Source of the DNA: Enhygromyxa salina
Lineage (GTDB): Bacteria; Myxococcota_A; Polyangia; Nannocystales; Nannocystaceae
Reading direction: 5' to 3'
Assembly: GCF_002994635.1 (NCBI RefSeq)
Contig: NZ_PVNL01000028.1
Span: 1 to 44,445, forward strand
Length of the DNA stretch: 44,445 bases
Shown here: positions 1-8,342 of the stretch, piece by piece
How the letters are laid out: each line of letters begins with the position of its first letter
Numbering within the stretch: the first letter of the stretch is position 1
Translations under genes and position numbers: made by a program
Notes under the pieces: model-generated
Told to the model about the DNA's origin: nothing
Database searches by the model: none
Seen by the model: the letters and a program-made list of their open reading frames with translations, nothing else

Positions 1-711
1 TCGCGCTGTTCGCAAACCCGTTCGCGCCACCCTTGTAGACATCCCAGTGCGGCGCGTTCGGGTAGCCGAGCACGTCGAAGTCGACCCCGTCCCAGTCCGA
101 CGTCACGACCAGATCCAGCTGGCCGTCCCCGTCGAGATCCGTCGTCGTCCAGTCCTGATCACCGGCATCCGACGCGTTCCCGCCCAGGCGCACGAACCCT
201 TGCCCAGTCCAGCCGCCGCTCGGCACCGTCCACGTCGTCGCGCTGTTCGCAAACCCGTTCGCGCCACCCTTGTAGACATCCCAGTGCGGCGCGTTCGGGT
301 AGCCGAGCACGTCGAAGTCGACCCCGTCCCAGTCCGACGTCACGACCAGATCCAGCTGGCCGTCGCCGTCGAGGTCCGTCGTCGTCCAGTCCTGATCACC
401 GGCATCCGACGCGCTCCCGCCCAGGCGCACGAACCCTTGCCCCGTCCAGCCGCCGCTCGGCACCGTCCACGCCGTCGCGCTGTTCGCAAACCCGTTCGCG
501 CCACCCTTGTAGACGTCCCAGTGCGGCGCGTTCGGGTAGCCGAGCACGTCGAAGTCGACCCCGTCCCAGTCCGACGTCACGACCAGATCCAGCTGGCCGT
601 CCCCGTCGAGATCCGTCGTCGTCCAGTCCTGGTCACCCGCATCCGAGGCGCTTCCGAACAAGCGCACAAAGCCTTGTCCGATCCAACCACCGTCGGGCAC
701 CGACCACTGTG
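1..711 (-). repeat. Three tandem 237-bp repeats inside the lipoprotein gene
   Basis: The string tcgcgctgttcgcaaacccg begins at 1, 238 and 475, an exact 237-bp (79-codon) period. Units 1-237 and 238-474 differ at only a few bases. The unit 475-711, nearest the N-terminus, is diverged at its right end. The array continues past the left edge. High DNA identity points to recent amplification or gene conversion. Confidence 0.93.
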
Positions 712-1021
712 TCGCCGCTTCGAACTGGGTCGCGGGATCGAGTGGAGGATCGCCGTCGCCGTCGCCGGTCGGGTCGCCGTCGCCGGTTGGATCGCCGTCG
801 CCGGTTGGATCACCGTCGCCGGTAGGATCGCCGTCGCCGGTTGGATCGCCGTCGCCATCGCCGGTCGGATCGCCGTCGCCGGTTGGATCACCATCGCCAT
901 CTCCGTTCCCGGTTCCGTCCCAATCCCCCGCGACGTCGCCACCACCACTGTCCCCACAGCCGAGCACCGAGCAGAGCGTCGCCAGCAAGACCAACGACGG
1001 CGAGTTCGTACTGATTTTCAT
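1..1021 (-). CDS. FG-GAP/VCBS-repeat surface lipoprotein, N-terminal part (runs off left edge)
   Basis: Reading leftward from an ATG at 1021 gives an open frame to base 1, so the C-terminus is outside the window. The protein begins MKISTNSPS, followed by a hydrophobic stretch and a lipobox (VLGC, Cys22), so it should be exported and lipid-anchored. Next comes a low-complexity linker of repeated GDGDPT units (about residues 40-92). Three 79-residue repeats follow, each with an FG-GAP/VCBS-type calcium-binding signature (TDLDGDGQLDLVVTSDWDG). Such repeats form beta-propeller blades on extracellular proteins. The linker style is common in Nannocystineae lipoproteins (family knowledge). Ligand and function are unknown. 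The frame is clear from codon logic and the signal peptide; the open frame on the opposite strand (47-1078) is its shadow. Confidence 0.85.
   Translation of the reverse strand, partial: MKISTNSPSLVLLATLCSVLGCGDSGGGDVAGDWDGTGNGDGDGDPTGDGDPTGDGDGDPTGDGDPTGDGDPTGDGDPTGDGDPTGDGDGDPPLDPATQFEAATQWSVPDGGWIGQGFVRLFGSASDAGDQDWTTTDLDGDGQLDLVVTSDWDGVDFDVLGYPNAPHWDVYKGGANGFANSATAWTVPSGGWTGQGFVRLGGSASDAGDQDWTTTDLDGDGQLDLVVTSDWDGVDFDVLGYPNAPHWDVYKGGANGFANSATTWTVPSGGWTGQGFVRLGGNASDAGDQDWTTTDLDGDGQLDLVVTSDWDGVDFDVLGYPNAPHWDVYKGGANGFANSA
748..900 (-). repeat. 18-bp tandem repeats encoding a GDGDPT linker
   Basis: Repeats of ggatcgccgtcgccggtt, with single-base variants, encode Gly-Asp-Gly-Asp-Pro-Thr on the minus strand. 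This is a flexible acidic spacer between the lipid anchor and the propeller repeats. Copy number in such arrays usually varies between strains (general knowledge). Confidence 0.85.
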
Positions 1022-1457
1022 CGTGCCGACGTTCGTGCATCCAGCACGAAAAATCAACGGACCTGTGCGGACTTGTGAGTCACAGCGGGATCCGACGCGG
1101 ATGCTCGGCTCCCCCTCGGCCCCCTGAACGTGGCCCAGCACCTTACCTGCTCGTTCGAAGGCAGCGCACGCACGCTGTCCTCGATGCCGTTGAACATCCC
1201 AACCCGGCGGATTCCGGTGAGCCTGGGGATCCCAGCCCAGCTGTCCCACTCCGCTTCGCGTGAACCACATCTGGGCGGGGTCGAAGGCGTCGCCGCGCCG
1301 ACAATAATTCCTGGCTCGACGCGGTGAGCCTGCTATCTTCGCCGCTGCTCGTTGGTGGCTGGCTGCTGACCCCGGGCGACAACTTCATCGACCCCGTTCG
1401 CGCGCACGTCTGCACGTCGCACGTTGCACGTTTGCGCCTCAGCCAGAGATCAACGTC
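1022..1457. other. Intergenic region, no gene recognised
   Basis: This stretch lies between the start of the leftward lipoprotein gene and the start of rtcB, so it must hold both divergent promoters. The short open frames in it have no recognisable protein character, such as a signal peptide or motif. I found no clear -35/-10 pair or hairpin. Confidence 0.5.
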
Positions 1458-2888
1458 ATGTCCAAATCAGCGCCCACACCGGGCAAACCCGCCAAGATCG
1501 AGCGGATCGTCGCCGCGCTCGCCCGCCAGGGGCTCGCGGTCAGCCGAACCGGATCGGTCTGGACCCTCGCGCGACCCGAGCGTGCCGACACCCCCCGAGC
1601 AGAGGTCTTGCTGCCCGACGGCTTCCCGCTGTCGAGCAAGGCCGCCGTCCAGCTCGAGCGCTTCGCCAGCGCGACACATCCGGCTGGCGGCACGGTCGTG
1701 GCCGCCCGCGCGACCCCGGACTTCCACGCGGGCGCCCGCGTCCCGGTCGGCGCCGTCGTTGCGACCAGCCCCGACATGCTCGTGCCCGAGGCGATCGGGA
1801 CCGACATCAATTGCGGCATGCGCCTGCACGTGGTCGACCTCGACTACGAGCGCTTCTTGGCCGCCAAACCCAAGCTCGTGGCCAGCCTGCGCGGCGACCT
1901 GCTGCTCGGAACCCGCGACCTGCCGATGGACTACCGCAGCCTCCGGGCGCTGTACCGCGCAGGCGCGCCAGCCTGGCTCGAGCAGGTCAGGGCCACGCCG
2001 CTCGGGCGCATGGCCCTGGCCGACTGCGAGCAGATCGAGACCGAGCTCGAGCGCTGCTACGAGCTCGGCAGCTTCGAAGGCTCCACCACATGGTTCCGCG
2101 GTGGCGAGCGCGAGATCATCCGCGACCCGTGCCTCGGGACCCCCGGCGGCGGCAACCACTTCGTCGAGATCCAGGTCGTCGATGCGATCCTCGACGGGCG
2201 CATGGCTCACGCCTGGGGCGTCCGTCAGGGCCAGCTCGCGTTCATGGTCCACTCGGGCTCGCGAGCCGTCGGCGTGGCGGTTGGCGAGCACTGGCGCGAG
2301 CGTGCCCGCGATCTATGGCCAACGGGCCTCGCCCACCCGAGCAGCGGCGTGTTCGCGGTCCATGGCGAGGCCGCCAAAGCCTATCTCGAGGCGATGTCGA
2401 CGGCGGCCAACTACGGCGCGGTCAACCGCCTGCTGCTCGCCGAGCTGGTCCGCCTGCGCCTGCGCGAGCACTACGGCGATCTCGCGGCGCCGCTGGTGTG
2501 GGACGGGCCGCACAACCTCGTCAGCCGTGAGCGCGGGCTCAACGTTCACCGCAAAGGCGCGACGCCTGCCCGCGCGGGCGAGCCTGTACTGATCCCCGGG
2601 TCGATGGGTCAGCCCTCCTACCTGATGGTCGGACTCGGCAGCGAGCACTGGCTCGCGTCGGCGTCACACGGGGCCGGCCGCGCGCTGACCCGGCATCGCG
2701 CGCGCCACCTCGATGAGCGAGACGCTGGGCTCGCCGGGGTCGAATGTATTGCGTTGCATGCCGAGCGTCTGCGCGAAGAGGCACCGGCGGCGTACAAGGA
2801 CATCGCGCCGGTGATCGATGTGCAGGTCGAGGCTGGGATCGTCGGGCCGGTGGCTCGGATGCGACCGCTGTTGACCTTCAAGGCGTAG
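1458..2888 (+). CDS. rtcB: RtcB-type RNA 3'-phosphate/5'-OH ligase
   Basis: This 476-residue protein matches the RtcB family along its length. RtcB joins RNA 2',3'-cyclic-phosphate or 3'-phosphate ends to 5'-OH ends, using GTP and Mn2+, in RNA repair or tRNA splicing. The metal and active-site signatures are all visible: GTDINCGMR (Asp116, Cys119), GTPGGGNHF (His234), VHSGSR (His265), HN (His352), HRKGATPA (364-371) and SHGAGR. The last holds His404, the expected guanylylated residue. The ATG at 1458 has only a weak Shine-Dalgarno sequence but places the N-terminus well. No rtcA, rtcR or archease lies nearby, so its RNA substrate cannot be guessed from context. Confidence 0.93.
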   Translation: MSKSAPTPGKPAKIERIVAALARQGLAVSRTGSVWTLARPERADTPRAEVLLPDGFPLSSKAAVQLERFASATHPAGGTVVAARATPDFHAGARVPVGAVVATSPDMLVPEAIGTDINCGMRLHVVDLDYERFLAAKPKLVASLRGDLLLGTRDLPMDYRSLRALYRAGAPAWLEQVRATPLGRMALADCEQIETELERCYELGSFEGSTTWFRGGEREIIRDPCLGTPGGGNHFVEIQVVDAILDGRMAHAWGVRQGQLAFMVHSGSRAVGVAVGEHWRERARDLWPTGLAHPSSGVFAVHGEAAKAYLEAMSTAANYGAVNRLLLAELVRLRLREHYGDLAAPLVWDGPHNLVSRERGLNVHRKGATPARAGEPVLIPGSMGQPSYLMVGLGSEHWLASASHGAGRALTRHRARHLDERDAGLAGVECIALHAERLREEAPAAYKDIAPVIDVQVEAGIVGPVARMRPLLTFKA

Positions 2889-2979
2889 CGCGGCGACGGC
2901 TGCGTTACGCCTTCGGCCGGCTCCCTGCGGTTGCACGGCGCAGCCGCGATCTGCCCGCTGGTGTCGCATCCCACGTGCT

Positions 2980-3243
2980 ATGGTCCTCCGTGTGGGCGTG
3001 CCAGAGCCCCAGCGCATGACCTACGCCGCCTACCTCGCCGCCGAGGAACTCAGCTCGACCAAGCATGAGTACCTCCGCGGGGAGGTCCACGCGATGCCCG
3101 AGGGCACGCCGGAGCGCGCCGCGTTGCTGGCCGCCGTCGTCACCGAGCTGAGCGTCGCCCTGCGAGGGCGCCCCTGCCGAGTCTACAGCTCCGAGCTGCG
3201 AGTCCGCATCGACGCGGCAGATCTAATCTGCATGCGAGCATAG
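2980..3243 (+). pseudogene. Truncated Uma2-family (DUF820) endonuclease-like gene
   Basis: The 87-residue product shows the start of the Uma2/DUF820 family: MTYAAYLAAEE, then a KHEYLRGEV-type motif, an MPEGTPERA segment and SSELRVRI. Family members are usually about 180-200 residues, with the PD-(D/E)XK-like catalytic core in the second half. Here the homology stops at about residue 80 and a foreign tail (ADLICMRA) leads to a stop. The catalytic part is therefore missing and the gene is probably dead. These genes are multi-copy in myxobacteria and often decay (family knowledge). Confidence 0.75.
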
Positions 3244-3341
3244 GTGACGAGAGCGCCATCTTGGCCCAGACCTGGTCTGCCGTGCGCCGACTATAGCGAC
3301 TCGAAGCTGGTCCGGCTCTGGTAGCCCGACGAGGTGGTCAT

Positions 3342-5345
3342 GTGGTAGAGTGGCCCGTGTCGACGCGCAGACGAGGTCGATCGCTCGAGTTGCCAACGCT
3401 TGGGCCGACCGAACAATGGCTGTGCATCGGGCCGGTCGTGGACGGCACGGTGGCCTCGCCCGAGCGAGCGCTAGCTGTCCTGCGCCGCGCCACGATGACG
3501 CTGGGCTGTGATCTTCGGCGTATCGGGGGGTTCATGGCTTCGCATGGCGTCGGTGATTTGCGCGCGCGCACGGCAAGCCAAAAGTGGCGGCAGATCACCC
3601 AGCTGTTGCGACTCGGGCAGATGCGTGTCGTCGAGCGCCCCCGCGTGCTGTCGCCCTACTCGCACATCGACATCGCGCCCGCGCCCGCGCCCGCGCCCGA
3701 CGCTCCCCAGCCGATCGTGGACCAGCAGGCATGGTTCGAGCTGATCCTCGAGGACGACTTCGGCCGCGTGCTCGCCAACGTCGAGCATCGCCTCACGCTG
3801 CCCGACCTCTCGATCGTCGAGGGCCGCTCGGACACCAGCGGCCGCGTGTTCATCGAGCAGCTCGCTCCCGGTCACTGCAAGCTCGAGCTCACCCTCAGCC
3901 GGTGGCCGGACTTGCCTGACATGGACACGCCAAAGGCCCCAGCAGCACCGCCCGCGTCGCGCCTGCTCGAGCTGCGCCCCCCCTTTAGCGGACGGCTGCC
4001 CAGCTTCACGCTGCCCACGCTGGTGCACAATCGCGTTCGCCTGCAACCCTCGCCGATAGCGGCCCACGCCGCAGTGGGCTTTCGCGCGGGCTCGTCGTTT
4101 GTCAGCCCGGGCTTGGCGATCGCGCTAAGGAGCACGGCAGGTCAGCTCGAGCAGGTTTCCTCGCAGCTGGGCTTGTTTGGTCACAGCGATCCATCAGGTT
4201 CGGGCGCTGACAACAAGGCCCTGTCCGAGCGGCGCGCCGCGGCCATGCGCGCGCTGGCGAGCTCCGACGCCGACGTCTTGTTCGAGATCGCCGACCACGA
4301 GCGCTGGGGACTCGACGAGTACCAGGCCATGCTGCGCGGGCTGGGGTTCATCCCCGGCGCGATCGATGACACGAGTGGGCCGATGACCGACGCCGCGATC
4401 GAAGCCTTCGTCGAGGCCAACGCCGAGCGCTGGCTCAGCGGGCTCCCGCCCAGCAAGGGGCCGTCGCTCGACGAGCAGACCCAGCGGGCGATCGTCAGCG
4501 CCTACGTAGAAGAATACGGGCTCGGTCTCGATCCCAGCCGGCTGCTCGGGACCGTCGCTAGCGGCTGCCGCGAGTTCAACGATGTCAAGACCTCGCCCGC
4601 CCAGGCGCGGCGGGTCACGTTGGCTGTGTTCACGGATCCAGCCAAGGCTCCGCGGACGAGCGACCTCCCCTGCGTCGAGGGAGACAGCGGCGCGTGCACG
4701 CTCGACCGCGAGGACGGCCTGCGCTGCCGATTCTTTCGCCACGCGGTCGCGCCTCGGGATCTCGACGCGGTCGCCGTCGAGTGGTTCGACTTCGCGTGGT
4801 TGCGCACGCCGACCGGTAAGATCCACCTCAGCGCGCTGACGACCGCGCCCGACACCGACGACGTCGAGTTCGAGATCGGCATCGCGGACGGCGGCTTGCC
4901 TTCGCCACCGCCAAGCTCGGCGGCGGGCGGGCACGCGGGGACCGAGCTTCGCAAGCTCGGTCGCGCTGCGGGTCTGGTCCGGCACGGGGTCTGCTACGCG
5001 CTGTGGGATCCCGAGGGGTTTGATCCGTTTGATCCGCGGCAGTGGTTCGAGACGGATCCCGACGCACCGGAGATCGAGGGGCTGCCGGTGCCCACGTTCA
5101 AGATCACGCTCGGTCGCGATTGGGCCTACTCGACCCCGCCGGGGCGGCGGCTCGATCGGATCGTGCTGGTTGGGGACGCGCAGCGCGATGTGATCGCGTT
5201 GCTCTCGGACGGGTCATACGCCCGCTTCGCTGGGCAGCAGGGGCTGCAGCAGGTGGCGGCCGAAGCGGGCGGGCTGCATGTGTTGGCGTTGTATCCGTGG
5301 AATGGGTTGATCTCGCCAGCGGGTCGGAGGGGGCAGGAAGGATGA
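3342..5345 (+). CDS. Large soluble protein with OmpA-like and peptidoglycan-binding-like regions; possible injection-system effector or adaptor
   Basis: This is a 667-residue protein with no signal peptide or membrane segment. The GTG start at 3342 has GAGG at 3331-3334; a GTG at 3357 is an alternative. Residues about 125-175 look like an Ig/carboxypeptidase-regulatory-like fold (DTSGRVFIEQLAPG). Residues about 275-300 resemble the OmpA C-terminal motif (GHSDPSGSGADNKALSERRA). Residues about 326-376 resemble a PG_binding_1 repeat (LRGLGFIPGAIDDTSGPMTD). Cytoplasmic proteins with OmpA-like and peptidoglycan-binding parts occur as cargo or adaptor modules next to type VI and extracellular contractile injection genes (family knowledge). 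It heads a same-strand cassette with the next two genes, so a shared role is inferred. The exact function is unknown. Confidence 0.65.
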   Translation: MVEWPVSTRRRGRSLELPTLGPTEQWLCIGPVVDGTVASPERALAVLRRATMTLGCDLRRIGGFMASHGVGDLRARTASQKWRQITQLLRLGQMRVVERPRVLSPYSHIDIAPAPAPAPDAPQPIVDQQAWFELILEDDFGRVLANVEHRLTLPDLSIVEGRSDTSGRVFIEQLAPGHCKLELTLSRWPDLPDMDTPKAPAAPPASRLLELRPPFSGRLPSFTLPTLVHNRVRLQPSPIAAHAAVGFRAGSSFVSPGLAIALRSTAGQLEQVSSQLGLFGHSDPSGSGADNKALSERRAAAMRALASSDADVLFEIADHERWGLDEYQAMLRGLGFIPGAIDDTSGPMTDAAIEAFVEANAERWLSGLPPSKGPSLDEQTQRAIVSAYVEEYGLGLDPSRLLGTVASGCREFNDVKTSPAQARRVTLAVFTDPAKAPRTSDLPCVEGDSGACTLDREDGLRCRFFRHAVAPRDLDAVAVEWFDFAWLRTPTGKIHLSALTTAPDTDDVEFEIGIADGGLPSPPPSSAAGGHAGTELRKLGRAAGLVRHGVCYALWDPEGFDPFDPRQWFETDPDAPEIEGLPVPTFKITLGRDWAYSTPPGRRLDRIVLVGDAQRDVIALLSDGSYARFAGQQGLQQVAAEAGGLHVLALYPWNGLISPAGRRGQEG

Positions 5346-5388
5346 GCGTCCACGTCCAAACGGCGGGGTGGCCGCCAGAGGAGCATCC

Positions 5389-6219
5389 ATGACCATCTCC
5401 CTCAACGCCTTCGTCGGTGTGCTTGTCGCCCTTCTCGGACTCATTCACCTCTGGGTCGTCACCTCGGTTCGACGCGGGCTGCGTATGAACGTCCCGGGCA
5501 CATGGTCGACAGGCACGCCGCAGGATCCGAGGCTCTGTGTGACCGGCCGCCCTGAGGTAGGTCTTGAGAAGCTCGTCTCGCCACTGACCGAATCACCGTG
5601 CGCGGCCTGGCAGGTGACGCTCGAGTTCCACGTCGGGGCCTTCGGGCTCGCTCCGGCTCGCTACCACAAATACAGTGCCGCTTCGTTTTGGCTCGCTGGT
5701 GAGGACTCGAAAACGCGCATTGTGCTGCATCCCGGCGATGACAGCTCCATGCCCTACAAGGCTTTCCCGATGCTGCTCCCGCCATGGCGGTTGCTGCGGG
5801 CGGCCGGGCGAACCACGAGCGCCATCTCGCTGGTCTACGGCAGCCCGGAGACGTCGACCTCGAGTCACCTGGCGAAGCGCGCTCACGCGGTGGCGCTCGA
5901 GTTGCTGGCCTGCCACGAGCTGCCAGCTGACACTCTGGACCAACAGGTCACAGTATCCGAGACAATCGTCGACTTCGAACAACAGTGGGTGTGCGAGGGG
6001 CCCTGTCAGTTCGTCGATGGCGAGCCTGCCATTGTATCGAGCACGCTGACGACTGGCTGGGTGATCCCACCCAAACCCATGAAGCTGACGCCCCGCGCGG
6101 AGCTTCGCGCCGTCGCGCTTCGGCTTGTTGGGCGGGAGCTCGCCCCGGTTCTAGCTCTCGACGCCGTTCTCGTCGGAGTCTGGGTTTGGGCACTGCTGGC
6201 AGCGAGGCCGGGGATATGA
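5389..6219 (+). CDS. Two-TM membrane protein with a GIDE-like domain
   Basis: The ATG at 5389 is chosen because AGAGGAG lies just upstream; the product has 276 residues. It has one transmembrane helix near the N-terminus (FVGVLVALLGLIHLWVV) and one near the C-terminus (VLALDAVLVGVWVWALL). The region between contains LVSPLTESPCAAWQV, which resembles the core of the GIDE/BAM domain of MUL1-type membrane E3 ligases and bacterial relatives. No RING finger is present. The gene lies 43 bp after the 667-residue protein gene, and its stop overlaps the start of the next gene (ATGA, 6216-6219), so the two are translationally coupled. A protective (immunity) or membrane-sensing role for the downstream protein is inference. 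The GIDE call rests on one motif and needs a profile search. Confidence 0.6.
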   Translation: MTISLNAFVGVLVALLGLIHLWVVTSVRRGLRMNVPGTWSTGTPQDPRLCVTGRPEVGLEKLVSPLTESPCAAWQVTLEFHVGAFGLAPARYHKYSAASFWLAGEDSKTRIVLHPGDDSSMPYKAFPMLLPPWRLLRAAGRTTSAISLVYGSPETSTSSHLAKRAHAVALELLACHELPADTLDQQVTVSETIVDFEQQWVCEGPCQFVDGEPAIVSSTLTTGWVIPPKPMKLTPRAELRAVALRLVGRELAPVLALDAVLVGVWVWALLAARPGI

Positions 6220-8339
6220 CACACATCGACGGAGTCGTCATGACAAACCTCGGACCCAAGGTCGACATCGGCCGGGTGTTTGGCCAGGATATCACCTACG
6301 CCGTCTTGGCCGCAGCGTTTCATGTCAACGCCTATGATGTGCTCATCGAAGTATACCGCGCGAAAGGCACAAACGGAAAAGCGTTTCATGATCTGTACCA
6401 GGTGTTTATGAAGGCGAACCCATGGCTGACAAGTTATACCGAGTTGACGCAGCAAGCAGCTCAATATTGGCATCAGGCTCATGGCGGCACGGACGGCATC
6501 GCCAAGCAGGATCTCCCATTTCTCAACTGGACGATCCCCAAGGGCGTCGTGATCCGCTTGCCCAAAGCCGCCGCGGGCGCAGCTCTGATCGAGGCTGACG
6601 CGGCCGTCGCGTCGCGGTACATCAAGCTCGCTATCGATTGCCCCGAGTTTGCGAAAATCGAGCTACTCGCGCAGCATCTCGACCAACTTGCGAGCAAGCT
6701 GGAGGCTCTGGTCAATCAACTAGAGGGTAAAGTCGTCACCCGAACACATGACAGCCTCGCATATATTGTCTCGGCGCAGCGTCTCGCTACCATGATGTAC
6801 GACGTGATCCCTAACACCCCGAAGGCTACTGTTGATTATCATGTAAACGACCATCTAGACCTCATCGATTTCATGGGCCAACTCCTCGAGCACGGTGCGA
6901 GGTTGATGACCGACGAGCCTGCCCTATTTGACAGAGAACTGCACAAATCCATCAGCTCGGCGGCCGCTGAGCTGATAGCGGAGTTTGTCGATAGCGACAA
7001 TATCGAACGAATTCGAAAGCTCGCGCCGTATTACGACGTGGCCGACCGGCGCGACAACTGGGCGGCGCTCGAATCTGCACTCATTCGGGCGACATCCGCG
7101 CTGGTCCGCTCCAATCGAGGCGATGACTTCGTCGAGCAACACCTAATGCCCTTCTTTGAAGGGGTCGCTGAAAAGGCTGACGTGCAGCGGCTCGTCGACC
7201 GAGTTCAGTCCGAGCCGTTCAAAGACGCCATCCTAAAGGGGTGGCGAACCATGACACCGAAGACCAAAGACTCGATCTTTGCGACGATCGGAGCCATTGG
7301 GTCGATCGGCGCTGGGGCGATCGGAAACTCTCGGGGTCCTGCGTCGCTCGCGGTCTCCCTCGTCATGGTAGGCGGGCCGGTTTTCTCGAGCTATATCGCT
7401 CATCGGTCTCTCAAGCTGAGCAACGCGGGCACGGTGGGCGCGACCTTTGCCATCCGAGTGCTCATGCGTGTCACGGATATGGCCAGTGACACGGATCTCG
7501 ATCACTTGCTCGAGGCGATCCTCCCAGCGGGGAAGACCCCACCAGACCTGGCGGCCATCAAGAAGGTCAAGTGGTCTCACAAGCTCATGTCGAGCAGCTT
7601 GTGGGCCGGTGTTTATGCGCTAGCCAACCTTGCGGCGTTTTTGTCGATCATCACGTCGGACCACGATCGGTCACGAGAGGCGCTCGTCCAGCTCGTTCAA
7701 TCTGGCGCTCAATTGGCAGTCCCGTTGGCAGAGATCGCGGGTGCGCTCCTCGACAAAAAGGGGAAAACCAACGCGTCTCTGAAGGTGCTTGGTTCCGCGA
7801 ATAGGGTTGCTCAGTTCGCTGGTGCGCTGGCGTTCTTCCTTGCCGTGTGGGTCTTCGGGAAGGAGATCGCCGAGGCCTATCAAGATAAAGACATCGACGT
7901 CGGAGACGTGATCGACATAGCCGGATCTGCGGGGACCATCGCGTCCGTTGGCGCTTGGTTCGTCATCGAGTTTGGAGCATCCGCGGCGGTGTGGGGCGGC
8001 GTGATGGCCTTTGGCAGCATTCTCTCGATGTGTGCGGTCGTCGCTGCGATCGGCTATCGTGAGGCGATGAGCGGCCCCGGTACTGCGGCCTACATTGTTG
8101 CGTGCCTCGACACGTTTAAGGCGAGCGACTACGGCAAGCTTCTGCTGAGCGACAAGCGCTTTCGGGAGGACTTTGACGATTTGATTGATTACATCGACGC
8201 AGTGAAGCCCAAGCTCGTCAGCTTCAAGGGCAAGCAAGACGAGCTCTACACGCTCATGAAGTACTTCAGCATCGACGGCTGCGCGACCATCGTCGAGATG
8301 GACCCCGCGGTCGTCCGCGAGATCGTCGGCCTGAAGTAG
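6216..8339 (+). CDS. Large protein with LysM-like N-terminus and pore-former-like hydrophobic C-terminal half
   Basis: ATG 6216 is preferred because it overlaps the previous stop as ATGA; the product has 707 residues. A long in-frame extension upstream to 5985 lies antisense-like over the previous gene and is not credible. The N-terminal ~110 residues (AFHVNAYDVL, MKANPWLTSY, TIPKGVVIRLPKA) resemble a divergent LysM-type segment as found on tail-hub-loaded effectors. The middle is helical and charged. The C-terminal half has hydrophobic stretches at about residues 354-372, 376-396, 461-479, 531-548 and a long one at 566-614. The last ~90 residues are soluble and acidic. A soluble start followed by clustered hydrophobic hairpins is typical of colicin- or VasX-like pore-formers, but I recognise no named family. 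Confidence 0.6.
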   Translation: MTHIDGVVMTNLGPKVDIGRVFGQDITYAVLAAAFHVNAYDVLIEVYRAKGTNGKAFHDLYQVFMKANPWLTSYTELTQQAAQYWHQAHGGTDGIAKQDLPFLNWTIPKGVVIRLPKAAAGAALIEADAAVASRYIKLAIDCPEFAKIELLAQHLDQLASKLEALVNQLEGKVVTRTHDSLAYIVSAQRLATMMYDVIPNTPKATVDYHVNDHLDLIDFMGQLLEHGARLMTDEPALFDRELHKSISSAAAELIAEFVDSDNIERIRKLAPYYDVADRRDNWAALESALIRATSALVRSNRGDDFVEQHLMPFFEGVAEKADVQRLVDRVQSEPFKDAILKGWRTMTPKTKDSIFATIGAIGSIGAGAIGNSRGPASLAVSLVMVGGPVFSSYIAHRSLKLSNAGTVGATFAIRVLMRVTDMASDTDLDHLLEAILPAGKTPPDLAAIKKVKWSHKLMSSSLWAGVYALANLAAFLSIITSDHDRSREALVQLVQSGAQLAVPLAEIAGALLDKKGKTNASLKVLGSANRVAQFAGALAFFLAVWVFGKEIAEAYQDKDIDVGDVIDIAGSAGTIASVGAWFVIEFGASAAVWGGVMAFGSILSMCAVVAAIGYREAMSGPGTAAYIVACLDTFKASDYGKLLLSDKRFREDFDDLIDYIDAVKPKLVSFKGKQDELYTLMKYFSIDGCATIVEMDPAVVREIVGLK

Positions 8340-8342
8340 CCG

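Noticed and set aside
1..711. CRISPR-like or satellite array from the regular 237-bp period
   Set aside because: The units are coding, in frame and directly adjacent, without spacer-like unique segments.
47..1078. 343-residue plus-strand open frame with internal repeats
   Set aside because: It is the shadow of the minus-strand FG-GAP lipoprotein, whose frame has a signal peptide, lipobox and a standard calcium-binding repeat.
5985..6215. Upstream extension of the pore-former-like gene
   Set aside because: The extra 77 residues overlap the GIDE-like gene in another frame, are Arg-rich and unlike protein; the ATGA overlap gives a better start.
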